DNA of 64,000 bases from Actinomadura luteofluorescens (GTDB taxonomy: Bacteria > Actinomycetota > Actinomycetes > Streptosporangiales > Streptosporangiaceae): assembly GCF_013409365.1 (NCBI RefSeq), contig NZ_JACCBA010000001.1, positions 4,030,001 to 4,094,000 of the forward strand. Reading direction: 5' to 3'. Both the position numbers and the translations under genes were made by a program. Below, one piece after another: positions 32,973 through 41,343 of the stretch. The notes below the pieces were generated by a model that saw nothing but the letters and a program-made list of their open reading frames with translations, had not been told where the DNA came from and did not search any database. Positions within the stretch are counted from its first letter, which is position 1. The number at the start of each line of letters is the position of its first letter.

Positions 32973-34178
32973 ATGGCCCACTACCGCCGGGTCGGCCACG
33001 TGCCGCCGAAACGCCACACCCAGCACCGTCACATCGGCCACGGGGACGGCGAGGAGCGGCTCCACTTCGAGGAACTGATGGGCGAGGAGGGCTTCTCCTC
33101 CGACTCGTCACTGCTGTACCACCGGGAGATCCCGTCCGCGATCGTCGACTCGCGGGTCTGGGACGTCCCCGACCAGGGCACGACGCCGAACCATCCGCTG
33201 CGGCCGCGCCACCTCAAGCTGCACGAGCTGTTCCCCAAGGAGACGTGGTCCGAGACCGACGTCGTCACCGGCCGCCGGGTCGTCCTCGGCAACGCCGACG
33301 TCCGGCTCTCCTACGTCGTGTCCGCCGCCGACTCGCCGCTGTACCGCAACGCGACCGGCGACGAGATCGTCTACATCGAGTCCGGCACCGCCACGGTCGA
33401 GACGATCTTCGGGACGGTGGAGGCGAAGCAGGGCGACTACGTCGTCATCCCGACCTCGACCACCCACCGGTGGCTCCCGACCGGCGACCAGCCGCTGCGC
33501 GCGTACGCGATCGAGGCCACCGGCCACGTCGCACCGCCGAAGCGCTACCTGTCGCGCTACGGCCAGTTCCTGGAGAACGCCCCGTACTGCGAGCGCGACC
33601 TGCACGGCCCCGGCGAGCCCCTCCTAGCCGACGGCACGGACGTCGAGGTCCTCGTCAAGCACCGGACGTCGCGCGGAATCACCGGCACCCGCCTGACCTA
33701 CGCGCGCCACCCGTTCGACGTCGTCGGCTGGGACGGCTGCCTGTACCCGTTCACGTTCAGCGTCCACGACTTCGAGCCGATCACCGGACGCGTCCACCAG
33801 CCGCCGCCCGTCCACCAGGTGTTCGAGGGCCACAACTTCGTGGTGTGCAACTTCGTGCCGCGCAAGGTGGACTACCACCCGCTGTCGATCCCGGTGCCCT
33901 ACTACCACTCGAACGTGGACTCCGACGAGATCATGTTCTACTGCGGCGGCGACTACGAGGCGCGCAAGGGCTCCGGCATCGGGCAGGGCTCGGTCTCGGT
34001 GCACCCGGGCGGCCTCGCGCACGGCCCGCAGCCCGGCGCCTACGAGCGCAGCATCGGCGTCGAGTTCTTCGACGAGCTGGCGGTCATGGTCGACACCTTC
34101 CGCCCGCTCGAACTGGGCGAGGGCGGCCTGGCCTGCGAGGACGAGGCGTACGCCTGGACGTGGGCGGGGCGGCGATGA
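32973..34178 (+). CDS. hmgA: Homogentisate 1,2-dioxygenase
   Basis: This 401-aa enzyme opens the ring of homogentisate with Fe(II) and O2 to give maleylacetoacetate, the central step of tyrosine catabolism. Recognisable blocks are 'GDYVVIPTSTTHRW' (cupin, about 150-164), 'PPPVHQVFEGHNFVVCNFVPRK' in pieces near 274-296, and the metal-site region 'YYHSNVDSDEIMFY' near 310-323 with 'HPGGLAHGPQPG' near 341-352. GGAGG lies upstream of ATG 32973. It is the first gene of a three-gene operon with 4-bp overlaps. Confidence 0.95.
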   Translation: MAHYRRVGHVPPKRHTQHRHIGHGDGEERLHFEELMGEEGFSSDSSLLYHREIPSAIVDSRVWDVPDQGTTPNHPLRPRHLKLHELFPKETWSETDVVTGRRVVLGNADVRLSYVVSAADSPLYRNATGDEIVYIESGTATVETIFGTVEAKQGDYVVIPTSTTHRWLPTGDQPLRAYAIEATGHVAPPKRYLSRYGQFLENAPYCERDLHGPGEPLLADGTDVEVLVKHRTSRGITGTRLTYARHPFDVVGWDGCLYPFTFSVHDFEPITGRVHQPPPVHQVFEGHNFVVCNFVPRKVDYHPLSIPVPYYHSNVDSDEIMFYCGGDYEARKGSGIGQGSVSVHPGGLAHGPQPGAYERSIGVEFFDELAVMVDTFRPLELGEGGLACEDEAYAWTWAGRR

Positions 34179-35026
34179 TCCCCCCGTTCGCGATCCCCCC
34201 GTTCGCGGTGGGCCTGTGCGACGACGCCGCCGTCTTCCCGCCGGGGCTCGCGCCGCTGGCCGACGCCGTCCCGGCGCACCGCGACCACCGCGCCGCCCCC
34301 TACGCCGCCCTCGTCGGCCCGCTCGTGCTGCCCGCCACCGCGCTCGACGCGCTGTACCCGCTGCTCGGCGGCGACCCGCTCGACCTGTCGATCACCGCGC
34401 CGAACGGCCCCTGCGAGGCCGCGAAGGCGGTGGGCGTGGCCGCCGACCTGCCCGTCGAGGTGCGCGGGCTGGAGGTCGCCGTCCCGCCGGGCATGGACCC
34501 GGAGGAGTTCTTCCGCGTGCTCGGCCGCCCCGGCGTGCCCGTGTACGTCGAGATCCCGCGCGACGAGCGGCGCCCCGCCTTCGTCGAGGCCGTCGCCGCG
34601 CGCGGCGACCGTGCGAAGTTCCGCACCGGCGGGGTGAAGGCCCACCTGTACCCGGGCCCGGACGAACTCGCCGCCGCCGTCACGTCGGTCGTGGAGGCGG
34701 GCGTGCCGTTCAAGGCGACGGCGGGGCTGCACCATCCCGTTCGGAACACCGACCCCGAGACCGGGTTCCACCAGCACGGCTTCCTGAACCTGCTGCTCGC
34801 GACCGACGCCGCCCTGCGCGGCCGCCCGGGCGCGGAGCTCGCCGCCGTCCTGGCCGACCGCGACGCGCCGTCGGTCGCCGCCCGCGTGGCGGGGCTCGGC
34901 GAGGCGCGCACGGCCGCGGCCCGTGCCCGCTTCCTGTCGTTCGGGACGTGCAGCATCACCGACCCCCTGACCGAACTCGCGGACCTCGGGCTGCTCGGGT
35001 CCGCACTTCTGGAGACCTCCCGATGA
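34175..35026 (+). CDS. Conserved unknown protein between hmgA and fahA
   Basis: This 283-aa protein overlaps hmgA and fahA by ATGA on both sides, so all three are translated as a set. It has alternating beta/alpha character with 'AKFRTGGVKAHLYP' (about 148-161) and 'GVPFKATAGLHHPVRN' (about 175-190). That suggests a TIM-barrel-like fold with conserved Lys and His residues. I do not recognise a named family. It sits where a maleylacetoacetate isomerase would be expected, and no glutathione- or mycothiol-dependent isomerase gene is in the operon. A role in that step, or in salvage of a by-product, is a hypothesis only. Confidence 0.8.
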   Translation: MIPPFAIPPFAVGLCDDAAVFPPGLAPLADAVPAHRDHRAAPYAALVGPLVLPATALDALYPLLGGDPLDLSITAPNGPCEAAKAVGVAADLPVEVRGLEVAVPPGMDPEEFFRVLGRPGVPVYVEIPRDERRPAFVEAVAARGDRAKFRTGGVKAHLYPGPDELAAAVTSVVEAGVPFKATAGLHHPVRNTDPETGFHQHGFLNLLLATDAALRGRPGAELAAVLADRDAPSVAARVAGLGEARTAAARARFLSFGTCSITDPLTELADLGLLGSALLETSR

Positions 35027-36189
35027 CCCGCATCGCGATCCCCGAAGGCTCCCTCTTCGGGCTCGCCAACCTCCCCTACGGCGTGTTCTCGACACCGGGC
35101 ACGGCGCCCCGCGTGGGCGTCCGCGTGGCCGACTCCGTCGTGGACCTCGCCGCCGGCCTCGGCGACGACGTCTTCGCCGCGCCGTCCCTCAACCCGTTCA
35201 TGGCGCAGGGCCACGCGCGCTGGGTCGAGGTCCGCGAGCAGGTCCTCGACCTGGTCTCCGAGGACGTCCCGGACGAGGCCGTCCACCCCCTCGACGCGGT
35301 GACCCCGCACATGCCGTTCGAGGTCGCCGACTACGTGGACTTCTACGCCTCCGAGCACCACGCGTCCAACCTCGGCCGGCTGTTCCGCCCGGACTCCGAG
35401 CCGCTCATGCCGAACTGGAAGCACCTGCCGGTCGGGTACCACGGCCGCGCCGGGACGGTCGTTCCGTCCGGGACGCCGATCGTGCGCCCGAGCGGGCAGC
35501 GCAAGGGCGAGACCGCTCCGACCTTCGGGGAGAGCCGCCGCCTGGACATCGAGGCCGAGGTCGGCTTCGTCGTCGGTACCGGCTCGGCGCTGGGCGACCC
35601 GGTGAGCGCGGACGACTTCGACGAGCGCGTCTTCGGCGTCGTCCTGGTCAACGACTGGTCGGCCCGCGACATCCAGGCATGGGAGTACGTCCCCCTCGGC
35701 CCGTTCCTGGGGAAGAGCTTCGCGACGTCGGTTTCCCACTGGGTCGTCCCGCTCCTCGCCCTGGAGGCCGCCCGCGTCGCCACGCCGCCGCAGGACCCCG
35801 AGCCGCTGCCCTACCTGCGGGAGAAGAACCCGTGGGGCCTGGACCTCGACCTCGCCGTCTCCTGGAACGGGCAGGTCGTCTCCCGTCCGCCCTACCGGGA
35901 GATGTACTGGTCGCCCGCGCAGATGCTCGCGCACATGACGGTGAACGGCGCGTCGTCCCGCACCGGCGACCTGTTCGCCTCCGGGACGGTCTCGGGCCCG
36001 GCCAAGGACCAGCGCGGCGCCTTCATCGAGCTGACGTGGGGCGGCAAGGAGCCCGTGACGGTCGGCGGCGAGCCGCGCACCTTCCTGGAGGACGGCGACG
36101 AGGTCTCGATCACCGCCTCCGCCCCCGGCCCCTCCGGCACCCGCATCGGCTTCGGAGAAGTCACCGGCCGAATCCTCCCCGCCCCCTGA
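35023..36189 (+). CDS. fahA: Fumarylacetoacetase
   Basis: This 388-aa enzyme hydrolyses fumarylacetoacetate to fumarate and acetoacetate, the last step of the homogentisate route. It has an N-terminal SH3-like region ('GSLFGLANLPYGVF'), then the FAH domain. The metal ligands are in 'YVDFYASEHHASNLGRLFRP' in pieces (Asp near 108), 'DIEAEVGFVV' (the E-x-E pair near 181-183) and 'LVNDWSARDIQAWEY' (Asp near 210). It is coupled by ATGA to the preceding gene. Confidence 0.95.
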   Translation: MTRIAIPEGSLFGLANLPYGVFSTPGTAPRVGVRVADSVVDLAAGLGDDVFAAPSLNPFMAQGHARWVEVREQVLDLVSEDVPDEAVHPLDAVTPHMPFEVADYVDFYASEHHASNLGRLFRPDSEPLMPNWKHLPVGYHGRAGTVVPSGTPIVRPSGQRKGETAPTFGESRRLDIEAEVGFVVGTGSALGDPVSADDFDERVFGVVLVNDWSARDIQAWEYVPLGPFLGKSFATSVSHWVVPLLALEAARVATPPQDPEPLPYLREKNPWGLDLDLAVSWNGQVVSRPPYREMYWSPAQMLAHMTVNGASSRTGDLFASGTVSGPAKDQRGAFIELTWGGKEPVTVGGEPRTFLEDGDEVSITASAPGPSGTRIGFGEVTGRILPAP

Positions 36190-36305
36190 GTCCTCGGTCG
36201 GCTTGATCGCCGTTCGTCCCGTGCGGGCGGGCGGCGGGGGCGGACATGAACTGGGTCGTGTCCCCGTGCGTCCGATCAGCGGGTCCGCTTACGGGAAGGA
36301 CGCGC

Positions 36306-36836
36306 ATGACCGGTCTCATCGTCTTCGTCCTCCTCGTCGCGGTCGCGATGTTCGTCCTCGGATGCATGGACCAGCGGACCGTCTACTGGAAGACCCGCGC
36401 CTGGCAGTACCGGAACCCGGAGGCCAACGAGCCGTCCGACGCCGCGCTCGCGACGGGTCGCGCCGGAGCGTTCGCGGGCGCCGTCGCGCTGCTCGTCACC
36501 GCGGGCGTCCTGCTGGGCGTCGAGAACGCGCGGACCTACTCGACCGAGCAGGTCAGTTCCGTCGCCTACGCCGCGGCGTCACGGCTGGACGAGGGCCCGT
36601 CGTCGGGACTCGGGTCGTCCTTCGGCACCTTGTCCGACATCTACAAAGCCGTGAACGACGAGGGCGGGGGCAACGTGCACATCCGCTCGGCGGGCGGCGA
36701 CAAGTACGAGCTGACGAACCGCAAGGGCAAGAACCCCGTGTGCCTCACGGTCACGGTCGACAACGAACTGGACCTCGGCGGCGGCGAGCCCTGGAGCCAC
36801 TCGGTCACCACCTCCGTGGACGACGGTCCCTGCTGA
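36306..36836 (+). CDS. Small two-helix membrane protein with exported C-terminal part
   Basis: This 176-aa protein has hydrophobic helices at about 2-19 and 52-74. A short loop between them reads 'RTVYWKTRAWQYRNPEANEPS', resembling small actinobacterial membrane proteins of the DUF6199 type (tentative). About 100 residues after the second helix form a soluble part with two Cys. I see no catalytic motif. GGGAAGGA lies just upstream of ATG 36306. Confidence 0.7.
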   Translation: MTGLIVFVLLVAVAMFVLGCMDQRTVYWKTRAWQYRNPEANEPSDAALATGRAGAFAGAVALLVTAGVLLGVENARTYSTEQVSSVAYAAASRLDEGPSSGLGSSFGTLSDIYKAVNDEGGGNVHIRSAGGDKYELTNRKGKNPVCLTVTVDNELDLGGGEPWSHSVTTSVDDGPC

Positions 36837-36849
36837 CAGGGCGTGCCGG

Positions 36850-37815
36850 TCACAGGTCGGCGAGGAAGGCGAGCATGGCGGCGTTGACCTGGTCGGCCGC
36901 TTCCATCTGGACGAAGTGCCCGGCACCCTCGATGACGTGGACATCGCGCAGGCCCGGCACCTGAGCCCCCATCTGCTTCAGCGCGCCGGACCCCATCATC
37001 TGGAGGACGGGGTCACGCTCCCCCACGAGGAACATCGTGGGGACCGTTACAGGCTCGTCCGGACGGTTCTGCTTCTCGTTCCAGACGTGGTCGTAGGCCC
37101 GGTACCAGTTGAGGCCACCGGTGAAGCCCGTCCGGCGGAACTCCTGGACGTAGTAGGCGAACTCGTCCTGCGACAACCACGGCCATGGCAGGGGCGGAGC
37201 TTCGGGGAGCACATCGAGGTATCCGTTGCCTTCACTCGGGTGCTGCCAAATGTCGAGGTACCGGTAGCCGCCGCTGAGCGCCCAGAAGACATTCGCCAGG
37301 AAGCGGTCCGGCGCGGCCCCCAACTCCTCGTCCGCAGGTCCCTCCTTCTGGAAGTAATGCACATGGACGAAGTGCTGCTCGGCCATCCGCGCATACACCT
37401 CGGTAGGCGGACGCTTCGAGACGGGCATGCGCGGCACGCTCAGCTGCATCAGTGCCTTGACCCGGCCCGGGGCCCATTGCGGCAGGTCCCAGACCAGCGC
37501 GGCGCCGAAGTCGTGGCCCGCGAAGACGGCCTCGTCGATTTCCAGGGCGTCCAGGACGCCGACGAGGTCGGCGACGGTGTGCCGCCGGTCGTAGGCCTGC
37601 GGTGAAGACGGGCGACTGCTACGCCCGTATCCCCGCATGTCGAGGGCGATGGCGCGGTAGCCCGCAGCGGCCAGCGCCGGAAGCTGCCACCGCCAGCTGA
37701 ACCAGAGGCCCGGGAAGCCGTGACACATCACCACCGGGACGCCCTCGCCCTGTTCGACCACGTGAAGGGCGGCTTCGCCCGCGTCCAGCATGTGGTGGCG
37801 TTCGCGAAAGCTCAT
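36850..37815 (-). CDS. Alpha/beta hydrolase of the epoxide-hydrolase type
   Basis: This 321-aa protein has an oxyanion 'MCHGFPGLWFSWRWQL' near 30-45 (HGxP, as in epoxide hydrolases) and the nucleophile elbow 'AGHDFGA' with Asp near 103, rather than Ser. Its charge-relay His is in 'EGAGHFVQMEAAD' near the end, and the cap Tyr residues are in 'YYVQEF' and 'WYRAY'. This set predicts opening of epoxides to diols. GGGAGG lies upstream of ATG 37815. The divergent gene encodes an NTF2-like protein, so a shared pathway is possible. Confidence 0.88.
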   Translation of the reverse strand: MSFRERHHMLDAGEAALHVVEQGEGVPVVMCHGFPGLWFSWRWQLPALAAAGYRAIALDMRGYGRSSRPSSPQAYDRRHTVADLVGVLDALEIDEAVFAGHDFGAALVWDLPQWAPGRVKALMQLSVPRMPVSKRPPTEVYARMAEQHFVHVHYFQKEGPADEELGAAPDRFLANVFWALSGGYRYLDIWQHPSEGNGYLDVLPEAPPLPWPWLSQDEFAYYVQEFRRTGFTGGLNWYRAYDHVWNEKQNRPDEPVTVPTMFLVGERDPVLQMMGSGALKQMGAQVPGLRDVHVIEGAGHFVQMEAADQVNAAMLAFLADL

Positions 37816-37968
37816 GCCGTTGGCCTCCCTCCGGCAGGACGATCCTGTACCGGACCTGGCCCCCGTAGGACGATCCTGAAGCCTCGCGCGCGGACGGTCC
37901 GCCGACCTCCCGTTCACCGGGACAGCGGTTGGACGAGCGGCCGTTCCGTCGGCGAAGGTCGGGCCACC

Positions 37969-38472
37969 ATGTCGCAGCCCCCGAGTCCCGACCTCGCCGC
38001 GCGCGTCGCCCGGCTGGAGGCCATCGAGGAGATCAAGGCGCTCAAGCACCGCTACCTGCGGGCCTGCGACGCCAAGGACCCCGACGGGTTCCGCGCCTGC
38101 TTCATCGCCTCCGGCGCCTCGATCGACTACGGGCGGCTGGGCGCGTTCGACGACGGGGAGGGCATGGTCAAGGTCTTCGAGTCGATCGCGCTCCGGAAGG
38201 TCGACGGCAGGAACGTCATCCTCGACATGCACCACGCGACGCACCCCGACATCGTCGTGCACGACGGGACGCGCGCGTCGGGCCGCTGGACGCTCAAGTT
38301 CCGCCAGGTGAACCTGGAGGACGGCACCGAGTCGGTGAGCACCGGCGAGTACGAGGACGAATACGTGGTCGAGGACGGCCGCTGGAAGATGGCCAAATGC
38401 CACTTCCACCGGCATTGGACGATCACCCGCCCACTCGGCCCGGACTGCCGCGTCGACCAGGCAACCGACTGA
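37969..38472 (+). CDS. SnoaL/NTF2-like protein
   Basis: This 167-aa cone-fold protein has 'EEIKALKHRYLRACDAKD' at about 18-35, then beta strands with 'HHATHPDIVVHDGTRASGRWTLKF' in pieces and a terminal 'HRHWTIT'. The family covers polyketide cyclases, dehydratases and binding proteins. The paired Asp/His of this SnoaL_4-type group are present. It is divergent from the epoxide-hydrolase-type gene, 153 bp away. Confidence 0.82.
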   Translation: MSQPPSPDLAARVARLEAIEEIKALKHRYLRACDAKDPDGFRACFIASGASIDYGRLGAFDDGEGMVKVFESIALRKVDGRNVILDMHHATHPDIVVHDGTRASGRWTLKFRQVNLEDGTESVSTGEYEDEYVVEDGRWKMAKCHFHRHWTITRPLGPDCRVDQATD

Positions 38473-38480
38473 AGACCACA

Positions 38481-38570
38481 CGCCCGGCTGGGAGGTGCAC
38501 GGCCCGGCTGGGAGGTGCACGGCCCGGCTGGGAGGTGCACGGCCCGGCCGACGGGTGCACGGCCCGGCTA
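38481..38570 (+). repeat. 20-bp tandem array
   Basis: Four units (38481-38500, 38501-38520, 38521-38540, 38541-38560) of GGCCCGGCTGGGAGGTGCAC with small changes, and a partial fifth. They lie just after the NTF2-like gene. Confidence 0.9.
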
Positions 38571-38624
38571 GAGTCGCACCTGATAGGCAGCACGGGCAGG
38601 TGAGCGGTGTGCCGGTGGGCGCCC

Positions 38625-38696
38625 GCGGGTGACCACGGGCTGGTGGGTGACCACGGGCTGGCGGGTGACCACGGGCCGGTGGGTGGCACGGACTTG
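38625..38696 (+). repeat. 18-bp tandem array ahead of the acetyltransferase gene
   Basis: Four units of GCGGGTGACCACGGGCTG type (38625-38642, 38643-38660, 38661-38678, 38679-38696). The period is a multiple of three and the array is open in the frame of the following gene, encoding GDHGLV-type repeats if translated from an upstream GTG at 38607. Confidence 0.88.
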
Positions 38697-38705
38697 GTGG
38701 GGAGC

Positions 38706-39230
38706 ATGGAACCGATCTTCCGGACGGCGACGGCGGACGACGTCCCGGCGCTCGTCGCGCTCGTGGAGAGCGCCTACCGCGGGGACTCCAGCCGCGCCGG
38801 ATGGACGACCGAGGCCGACCTTCTCGACGGGCAGCGCACGGACCCGGACGCCGTCGCGGCCGTGGTGCACGACCCGCAGGCGGTGATGCTGGTGGCCGAG
38901 GTGGACGGCGCGCTCCTGGCCTGCTGCCAGTTGGAGGACCGTGGCGGGCACGCCTACTTCGGCATGTTCGCCGTCAGCCCGTCCGTGCAGGGCGGCGGGC
39001 TCGGCCGCCGGGTCCTCGCCGAGGCCGAGCTGAGGGCGCGCGAGCAGTGGGGCGCGGCCGAGATGCACATGACGGTGATCAGCCTGCGCGAGGACCTGAT
39101 CGCCTGGTACGTCCGGCGCGGCTACGCCCGGACCGGCAAGACGAGCCCGTTCCCGTACGGCGACGAGCGCTTCGGCCTGCCCAAGCGCGGCGACCTGGAG
39201 TTCGAGCAGCTGGTGAAGAAGCTCCGCTGA
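38706..39230 (+). CDS. GNAT-family acetyltransferase
   Basis: This 174-aa protein has the GNAT core. 'FRTATADDVPALVALVESAYRGD' in pieces lies at the start, beta4 is 'AYFGMFAVSPSVQGGGLGRRVLAEAE' (in pieces, about 81-105, the acetyl-CoA pyrophosphate loop), and the C-terminus has 'WYVRRGYARTGKT'. The acceptor substrate is unknown. ATG 38706 fits the domain start; a GTG at 38607 would add 33 residues encoded by the upstream repeat array. Confidence 0.88.
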   Translation: MEPIFRTATADDVPALVALVESAYRGDSSRAGWTTEADLLDGQRTDPDAVAAVVHDPQAVMLVAEVDGALLACCQLEDRGGHAYFGMFAVSPSVQGGGLGRRVLAEAELRAREQWGAAEMHMTVISLREDLIAWYVRRGYARTGKTSPFPYGDERFGLPKRGDLEFEQLVKKLR

Positions 39231-39233
39231 CGC

Positions 39234-40409
39234 CTACGCGCGCGACGCCGCGCCACCGCGACCCGAGGCCCGCGCGTGCCGTTCGAGCCGTTCCGCGGCG
39301 TACGCCGGGCCCGGTGCGGCGCGGAGGCGTCCGGCCAGTGCGGTCGCGGCCGCCCGGTACGACGGGTCCTCGATCACGGCGCGGACGGCCGCCGCGATCT
39401 CTTCCGGCCGGGCGCTCTCCCCGTCGAGCGCGATCCCGGCGCCCAGCTCGACCGTGCGCCGGGCCAGGGCGGGCTGGTCGGCCGCCGGATTCGGAAGTGC
39501 GATGATCGGCACGCCGTGGGCGAGCGCGGCGGTGACGGTCCCGTGGCCGGCGTGCGTCACGACCGCGGCAGCGTGCGGCAGCACCTCGGCATGCGGGACC
39601 CACGGCAGGACGACCGCGTCACCCGGCACCCGCAACCCGGCGACGTCCGTCATGGCGCTGGTGACGAGGACGCGATGGCGCCCGTCGGCGAGGGCGTCAA
39701 GGGTGCGCTGGATGCGCGAGGTCTGGTCCCATGCCGGGCCGGTCGAGAATCCGGCCACCACCAGCGGGCGGGCGTCGTCCGCGGGCCAGGGAAGGCGGAG
39801 GTCGGACGGCGGCTGCTCGTCAGGGACCGGACCGATGAAGTCGAACGACGGCGGCGCCTCGTCGGCGAAGGGGTCCAGGTCGCGGATGGTGGTGCACAGC
39901 GGGAGGAACGGCGCCCAGGCGTCCCACAGCCTGCCGATCGGCGGCTGCCCGGCTTGGCCGCGCACGGCGTTCACCACGGGCAGGAGCATCTGATCCATCG
40001 GGCCGCCCGGCGGGCAGAGCGCACCCGGCGCGCTGTGCACCAGGACCGCCGCCGGGGTCGGGGACGCCTCCAGCGCCGCCAGCGCACCGAACATCAGGCA
40101 GTCGGCGACCACGCCGTCGTAGGCGCCGTCCGCCAGCAGCCCGGAAACGTCCTCCACATGCGCGGAGCAGGCCCACACGGCGTCGACCAGCGCGGGCAGC
40201 CAGCCTTCCGGCGGGGGCGCGGCGGGATAGCCGGCGTCGGCGCGTGGAAGGGGCCGGAACCCGAACCCGGCTTCGGAGAACCGGTGCCGCTGCCAGCGAT
40301 AGCCCGCGACCGTGACCTCGTGGCCCCGCGCCTTCAGGTGACGCGCGAGGCCGGTCATCGGCCCCTGGTTCCCGGCCCCGTCCCAGGTGAGCAGCAGCCA
40401 GCGCGCCAT
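39234..40409 (-). CDS. UGT-like glycosyltransferase
   Basis: This 391-aa GT1-type enzyme has the acceptor half 'GPMTGLARHLKARGHEVTVAG' at the start. The nucleotide-sugar half carries 'VLPWVPHAEVLPHAAAVVTHAGHGTVTAALAHGVPIIALP' in pieces near 280-325. The H-A-G-H-G-T motif and the downstream 'ADQPALARR' are typical of macrolide- and natural-product-type transferases. The gene begins 2 bp after the TetR gene on the same strand and is followed by no biosynthetic cluster. It may therefore inactivate an antibiotic or xenobiotic by glycosylation (inference). Confidence 0.87.
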   Translation of the reverse strand: MARWLLLTWDGAGNQGPMTGLARHLKARGHEVTVAGYRWQRHRFSEAGFGFRPLPRADAGYPAAPPPEGWLPALVDAVWACSAHVEDVSGLLADGAYDGVVADCLMFGALAALEASPTPAAVLVHSAPGALCPPGGPMDQMLLPVVNAVRGQAGQPPIGRLWDAWAPFLPLCTTIRDLDPFADEAPPSFDFIGPVPDEQPPSDLRLPWPADDARPLVVAGFSTGPAWDQTSRIQRTLDALADGRHRVLVTSAMTDVAGLRVPGDAVVLPWVPHAEVLPHAAAVVTHAGHGTVTAALAHGVPIIALPNPAADQPALARRTVELGAGIALDGESARPEEIAAAVRAVIEDPSYRAAATALAGRLRAAPGPAYAAERLERHARASGRGGAASRA

Positions 40410-40411
40410 CG

Positions 40412-40975
40412 TCACACCCCTCCCAGCAGGGATTCGATCATCAAGGCCATCGTCGCCTCGGCCTCGGTCCGCGACCGCCCCATGTCCCGGCGGAGCAGCT
40501 TCCACGTGTAGACGTCGCAGGCGCAGACGAGCGCGTCGACGACCACCGCCCGCCGCGCCTCGGGCACCGCGTCCAGCCGTGGACCGAGCTGCCTCTCGAC
40601 ATGCCGCCGGTGCCGGGTCCTGCCGATCTGGACGATGGGCGCCACCGCCGGGTCGGCCTCGTCCGCCAGGTTCCGCACCACCGCGTCCCCGTACTTCTCG
40701 TAGTGGTCGAACCACGCCGAGACCGAGCCTGGAACGTCCCCCGGCTCGGGCTGCCGCAGCTCGGCGCCGATGCCTTCCAGGACCTTCTCCAGGGCCAGCT
40801 CGATGAGCCGCGCGCGGCTGCCGTACGCCCGCAGCACCGTCGGGACGCTCACGCCCGCCTCGGCGGCGACGTCCTCCAGCCGGATGTCGGAGCGCAACCG
40901 CGAGCCGAGCAGCCGCACCGCCGCGTCCAGCACCCGCCGCCGCGTCTCATCCGCCGACTGCGCGCGGGCCCGCAT
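40412..40975 (-). CDS. TetR-family regulator of the glycosyltransferase
   Basis: This 187-aa protein has an HTH near 'IRLEDVAAEAGVSVPTVLRAYGSR' in pieces (about 29-52) and a TetR_C-like domain with 'CDVYTWKLLRRDMGRS'. It is first in an operon with the glycosyltransferase, so it probably represses both genes. The AT-richer sequence upstream (40981-41020) has imperfect TTTCACGATAAT / ACTAACACGAAAG arms that may be its operator. Confidence 0.85.
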   Translation of the reverse strand: MRARAQSADETRRRVLDAAVRLLGSRLRSDIRLEDVAAEAGVSVPTVLRAYGSRARLIELALEKVLEGIGAELRQPEPGDVPGSVSAWFDHYEKYGDAVVRNLADEADPAVAPIVQIGRTRHRRHVERQLGPRLDAVPEARRAVVVDALVCACDVYTWKLLRRDMGRSRTEAEATMALMIESLLGGV

Positions 40976-41148
40976 GGTGTAGGTCCTTTTCACGATAATC
41001 GAGACTAACACGAAAGTGGCGGAGGCTCCGGAGTGCATCCGCAGCCGAGTTGAGGGTTAACGGCTCTCAATCAGCGCTTTGGCTGCTGAACCTTCACTGG
41101 GAGTTTCAATGACACCCTTGAAGGTGTCGATCACAGGGAGGCACGCGC

Positions 41149-41343
41149 ATGAAGTTCGTTCTCGAAGTGGACCTGAGTGAGGGCGCCGTCGCCGAAGACG
41201 CCATCGCCGAACTGGGACGGATCCTGCGCTACTGGGGCGGGAACGTCCGGCACTACGACTTGAAGCCCGGAGACGGATCCGCCATCTACGACTCGAAATA
41301 CAGCGAGGTAGGACGCTGGAAGATCACCGAAACACCCGCCTAG
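41149..41343 (+). CDS. Small conserved hypothetical protein (64 aa)
   Basis: This small protein starts MKFVLEVDL, continues 'AIAELGRILRYWGGNV' and ends 'YSEVGRWKITE'. It is an alpha/beta mini-domain widespread in actinobacterial genomes as an unannotated protein. GGGAGG lies 8 nt upstream of ATG 41149. It stands alone. No function is known to me. Confidence 0.75.
   Translation: MKFVLEVDLSEGAVAEDAIAELGRILRYWGGNVRHYDLKPGDGSAIYDSKYSEVGRWKITETPA

Noticed and set aside
36850..38520. 556-codon version of the epoxide-hydrolase-type protein
   Set aside because: The extension runs antisense through the NTF2-like gene and its repeats. ATG 37815 has GGGAGG and matches the domain start.
38607..38705. 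N-terminal extension of the acetyltransferase through the 18-bp array
   Set aside because: It is possible in frame, but the domain begins at ATG 38706, so the extension is kept only as a hypothesis in the findings.
39234..40975. Glycosyltransferase/TetR pair as part of a natural product cluster
   Set aside because: No sugar-biosynthesis, polyketide or peptide synthase gene is adjacent. A stand-alone inactivation pair is more likely.
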